Origin: JACVRW01 sp963746825
GTDB taxonomy: Bacteria; Actinomycetota; Thermoleophilia; Solirubrobacterales; Thermoleophilaceae
DNA length: 64,000 nt
Assembly (NCBI GenBank): GCA_963746825.1
Contig: CAVVCU010000005.1
Coordinates: forward strand, 186,001 to 250,000
Reading direction: 5' to 3'
Shown: one piece after another, positions 62,414 to 64,000 of the stretch
How the letters are laid out: each line of letters starts with the position of its first letter
Numbering within the stretch: position 1 is the stretch's first letter
Made by a program: the position numbers and the translations under genes
The notes under the pieces: model-generated
What the model saw: only the letters and a program-made list of their open reading frames with translations
Told to the model about the DNA's origin: nothing
Database searches by the model: none

Positions 62414-63559
62414 ATGCTCGACATGGCCCGCGTCCACGAGGCGTTCGAGGCCTCGACGGACTTCACCGTGGGAATCGAGGAGGAGTTCGCGATTCTCGAC
62501 CCCGAGACCCTCTCGCTCGCGCAGCGCTTCGAGGAGCTGCGCGACAGTGCGCAATCCGACCCGGTGCTCGCCCAGGCGGTGGCCGGGGAGCTGATCAAGT
62601 CGGAGATCGAGATCCGCTCCGGGCGCGGCGAGACCTTCGCCGACGCGATGGCCCTTCAGCGCGAGGCCCGGCGGCGACTGTTCGCCCTGGCCACCGAGCA
62701 CGGCGCCCTGCTGGCCGCCACGGGAACCCACCCCTGGAGCCCCTGGCAGGAGCAGGAGATCATCGACACCGAGCACTACCGGCGAGTGGCCGAGGGCCTC
62801 CAGTACGTCGCGTGGCGCAACAACACCTTCTCGCTGCACGTGCACGTGGGCGTGCAGGGCGCCGACCGCGCCGTCCGGGTATGCGACCGTTTGCGGCCGG
62901 TGCTTCCCGAGCTGCTGGCGCTTTCGGCCAACTCGCCCTTTCTCGACGGGCGCTCCTCGGGGCTGCACTCGGTGCGCACGCAGATCTTCACCAAGAGCTT
63001 TCCGCGCTGTGGCATCCCCGACGCATTCGGCAGCTGGGATCGCTACGCCGATTACGTCAGCTTCCTGCAGCGGACCGGGTCGATCGTCGAGCAGACCCAG
63101 ATCTGGTGGAGCATCCGCCCCCATCACTCCTACGGCACCGTGGAGCTGCGCATCTGCGACGCCCAGACGAGCGCCGCCGAGTCGAGCGCGCTCGAGGCGC
63201 TGGTGGCCGCCTGCGTGGCCCAGGCGGCGATCGACGAGGCCGAGGGCGCGCCGTTCGACGATCCTCCCTCGCGCTACATCGAGGAGAACTTCTGGCGCGC
63301 GATCCGCTACGGGCTCGACGGCCGGCTGATCGATCTCGTCCGCGAGGAGGAGTTCCCTGCAGCGCAGGTGGGCGAGCGGCTGCTGGCCTGGACCGCGCCA
63401 GCGCGGGCCGAGCTGGGAGTGGATCCGGCACTGCCCGACCACAACGGCGCCCAGCGCCAGCGCCAGGCCCTGGACGCCGGGGCCTCGATGCAGGAGATCT
63501 ATGCGAACGAGGTGGCCGAGACACAACGAACCTACGCAGCGGAGGAGGTGAGCGCGTGA
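62414..63559 (+). CDS. Carboxylate-amine ligase, GCS2 family (YbdK-like)
   Basis: This 381-residue ATP-dependent ligase belongs to the glutamate-cysteine ligase 2 family. Motifs are FTVGIEEEFAILDPETLSLA (metal and ATP Glu residues), IKSEIEIRSGRGETFADAM, LLAATGTHPWSPWQEQEI, NTFSLHVHVGVQGADRAVRV, LLALSANSPFLDGRSSGLHS and GTVELRICDAQTSAAESSAL. YbdK proteins have weak glutamate-cysteine ligase activity, and in actinobacteria they may take part in thiol or peptide synthesis. It starts four bases after rex; an internal ATG at 62423 is an alternative. Confidence 0.9.
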   Translation: MLDMARVHEAFEASTDFTVGIEEEFAILDPETLSLAQRFEELRDSAQSDPVLAQAVAGELIKSEIEIRSGRGETFADAMALQREARRRLFALATEHGALLAATGTHPWSPWQEQEIIDTEHYRRVAEGLQYVAWRNNTFSLHVHVGVQGADRAVRVCDRLRPVLPELLALSANSPFLDGRSSGLHSVRTQIFTKSFPRCGIPDAFGSWDRYADYVSFLQRTGSIVEQTQIWWSIRPHHSYGTVELRICDAQTSAAESSALEALVAACVAQAAIDEAEGAPFDDPPSRYIEENFWRAIRYGLDGRLIDLVREEEFPAAQVGERLLAWTAPARAELGVDPALPDHNGAQRQRQALDAGASMQEIYANEVAETQRTYAAEEVSA

Positions 63560-63927
63560 GCGAGCAGGGAGGGCCGCCGCCCCAGCTGCCGGAGGCCGAC
63601 GACATCATCGTGAGCGCCGTGGCGTCGCTGGTGAACCTCGCCGGGGTCCGCCTGACCGAGGCCGAGCACAAGAACGCCCCCAAGGCCAAGGAGGCGATCG
63701 AGGCGGCGAGGCAGCTGCTGCCGCTGTGTCCCGAGGACGCGGTCGGGCCGATCAGGGACGCGCTGTCGCAGATCCAGATGCTCTACGTGAGGGAGACCCA
63801 GGGCTCCCCGCAGCCCACCGAGCCGGGTGAGCCCGCCGAGCCGGCCGCCCCGGGCCGGCCGAGCCCGTCCGACGCCGAGGAGCGAGCCAAGGCGCGGGCC
63901 AAGATCTGGATCCCGGGCAGCGAATGA
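63556..63927 (+). CDS. DUF1844-family protein
   Basis: The 123-residue protein has a conserved helical centre, DDIIVSAVASLVNLAGVRLT, then AKEAIEAARQLLPLCPEDAV and IRDALSQIQMLYVRE, which matches DUF1844, followed by a Pro-rich tail and a basic end (ERAKARAKIWIPG). The function is unknown. Start and stop overlap the neighbours (GTGA, ATGA). Confidence 0.78.
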   Translation: MSEQGGPPPQLPEADDIIVSAVASLVNLAGVRLTEAEHKNAPKAKEAIEAARQLLPLCPEDAVGPIRDALSQIQMLYVRETQGSPQPTEPGEPAEPAAPGRPSPSDAEERAKARAKIWIPGSE

Positions 63928-64000
63928 TCGGGATCTTCGGGGGCTCGGGCTTCTACCGCTTCCTCGACGAGGTCGAGGACATGCCGCTCGCCACCCCCTA
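63924..64000 (+). CDS. MTAP/PNP-family purine nucleoside phosphorylase, N-terminal start (partial)
   Basis: Only the first 25 residues are present: MIGIFGGSGFYRFLDEVEDM and the start of the next strand. The GIFGGSGFY phosphate-binding start is typical of 5'-methylthioadenosine or methylthioinosine phosphorylases, which split methylthio-nucleosides in methionine salvage. The gene continues past the window edge, so the exact type cannot be decided. Confidence 0.8.
   Translation, partial: MIGIFGGSGFYRFLDEVEDMPLATP

Overview
The window is a very GC-rich, tightly packed bacterial chromosome segment. About 60 genes are visible, with no rRNA, tRNA, CRISPR array or transposase, and no gene-free stretch longer than about 200 bases. 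Many starts are GTG or TTG, and stop/start overlaps of the GTGA or ATGA type are the rule. Two decayed genes encode the signal-anchored 'IRNNT-KDI' secreted proteins that I associate with Thermoleophilia. Together with an ACT-fused malic enzyme, Rex, SoxR and an actinobacterial LexA box, this suggests a Thermoleophilia-like actinobacterium (Solirubrobacterales relatives). That placement is an inference from gene content.

Layout. 1-4648: branched-chain amino acid ABC transporter (livK end, livH, livM, livG, livF) plus a small membrane protein. 4649-7015 (minus): malic enzyme and an SDR epimerase. 7088-8668: ECF sigma factor followed by a badly broken membrane protein gene. 8700-14893: secreted M1 peptidase, polA, a DMT-type transporter and a secreted alpha/beta hydrolase. 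14964-28663: one long co-directional catabolic operon with a near-consensus promoter at its head. It encodes a PEP-utilising phosphotransfer protein, a three-subunit molybdenum hydroxylase, an FAH-family hydrolase, a monooxygenase-fold protein, CoxG, a GntR regulator, a cyclase, an ATP-grasp subunit, an HD-cyclase fusion, an alcohol dehydrogenase, an MFS permease and a BKACE enzyme. 28689-33056: P-loop kinase, geranylgeranyl-reductase-type flavoprotein, ribosomal protein S1, coaE and a lytic transglycosylase. 33063-40100: secreted beta-propeller, RTX-like protein, PhoD phosphatase, ABC-F ATPase and a conserved membrane-anchored unknown. 40126-50747: uvrB and uvrA flank a run of secreted copper proteins. 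50674-53209: two broken paralogues of the IRNNT-KDI type, a GGDEF protein and a hexapeptide acyltransferase. 53325-55848 (minus): DUF2520-panC-panB. 55944-59089: uracil-DNA glycosylase, tsaE, tsaB, rimI, tsaD. 59086-64000: soxR and its probable target, an Na+/H+ antiporter, a glutaredoxin-like protein, rex, a GCS2 carboxylate-amine ligase, a DUF1844 protein and the start of an MTAP-family phosphorylase.

Two themes stand out. First, eight genes have a TANNNT hexamer ending exactly 6 bases before the start codon, which implies leaderless transcripts; one of these promoters also carries a SoxR-type operator in a 19-base spacer. Second, many conserved genes carry a single-base frameshift, nearly always an extra G or C in a short run, while uvrA, uvrB and rpsA are intact. 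This looks like sequence error rather than gene decay, so frameshifted genes are listed over their full span.

The most interesting candidate system is the 14-28 kb operon. It encodes the two halves of a rifampin-phosphotransferase- or phenylphosphate-synthase-like dikinase as separate genes beside a molybdenum hydroxylase and C-C bond hydrolases, suggesting a pathway that begins with ATP-dependent phosphorylation of an unknown, probably cyclic, substrate.
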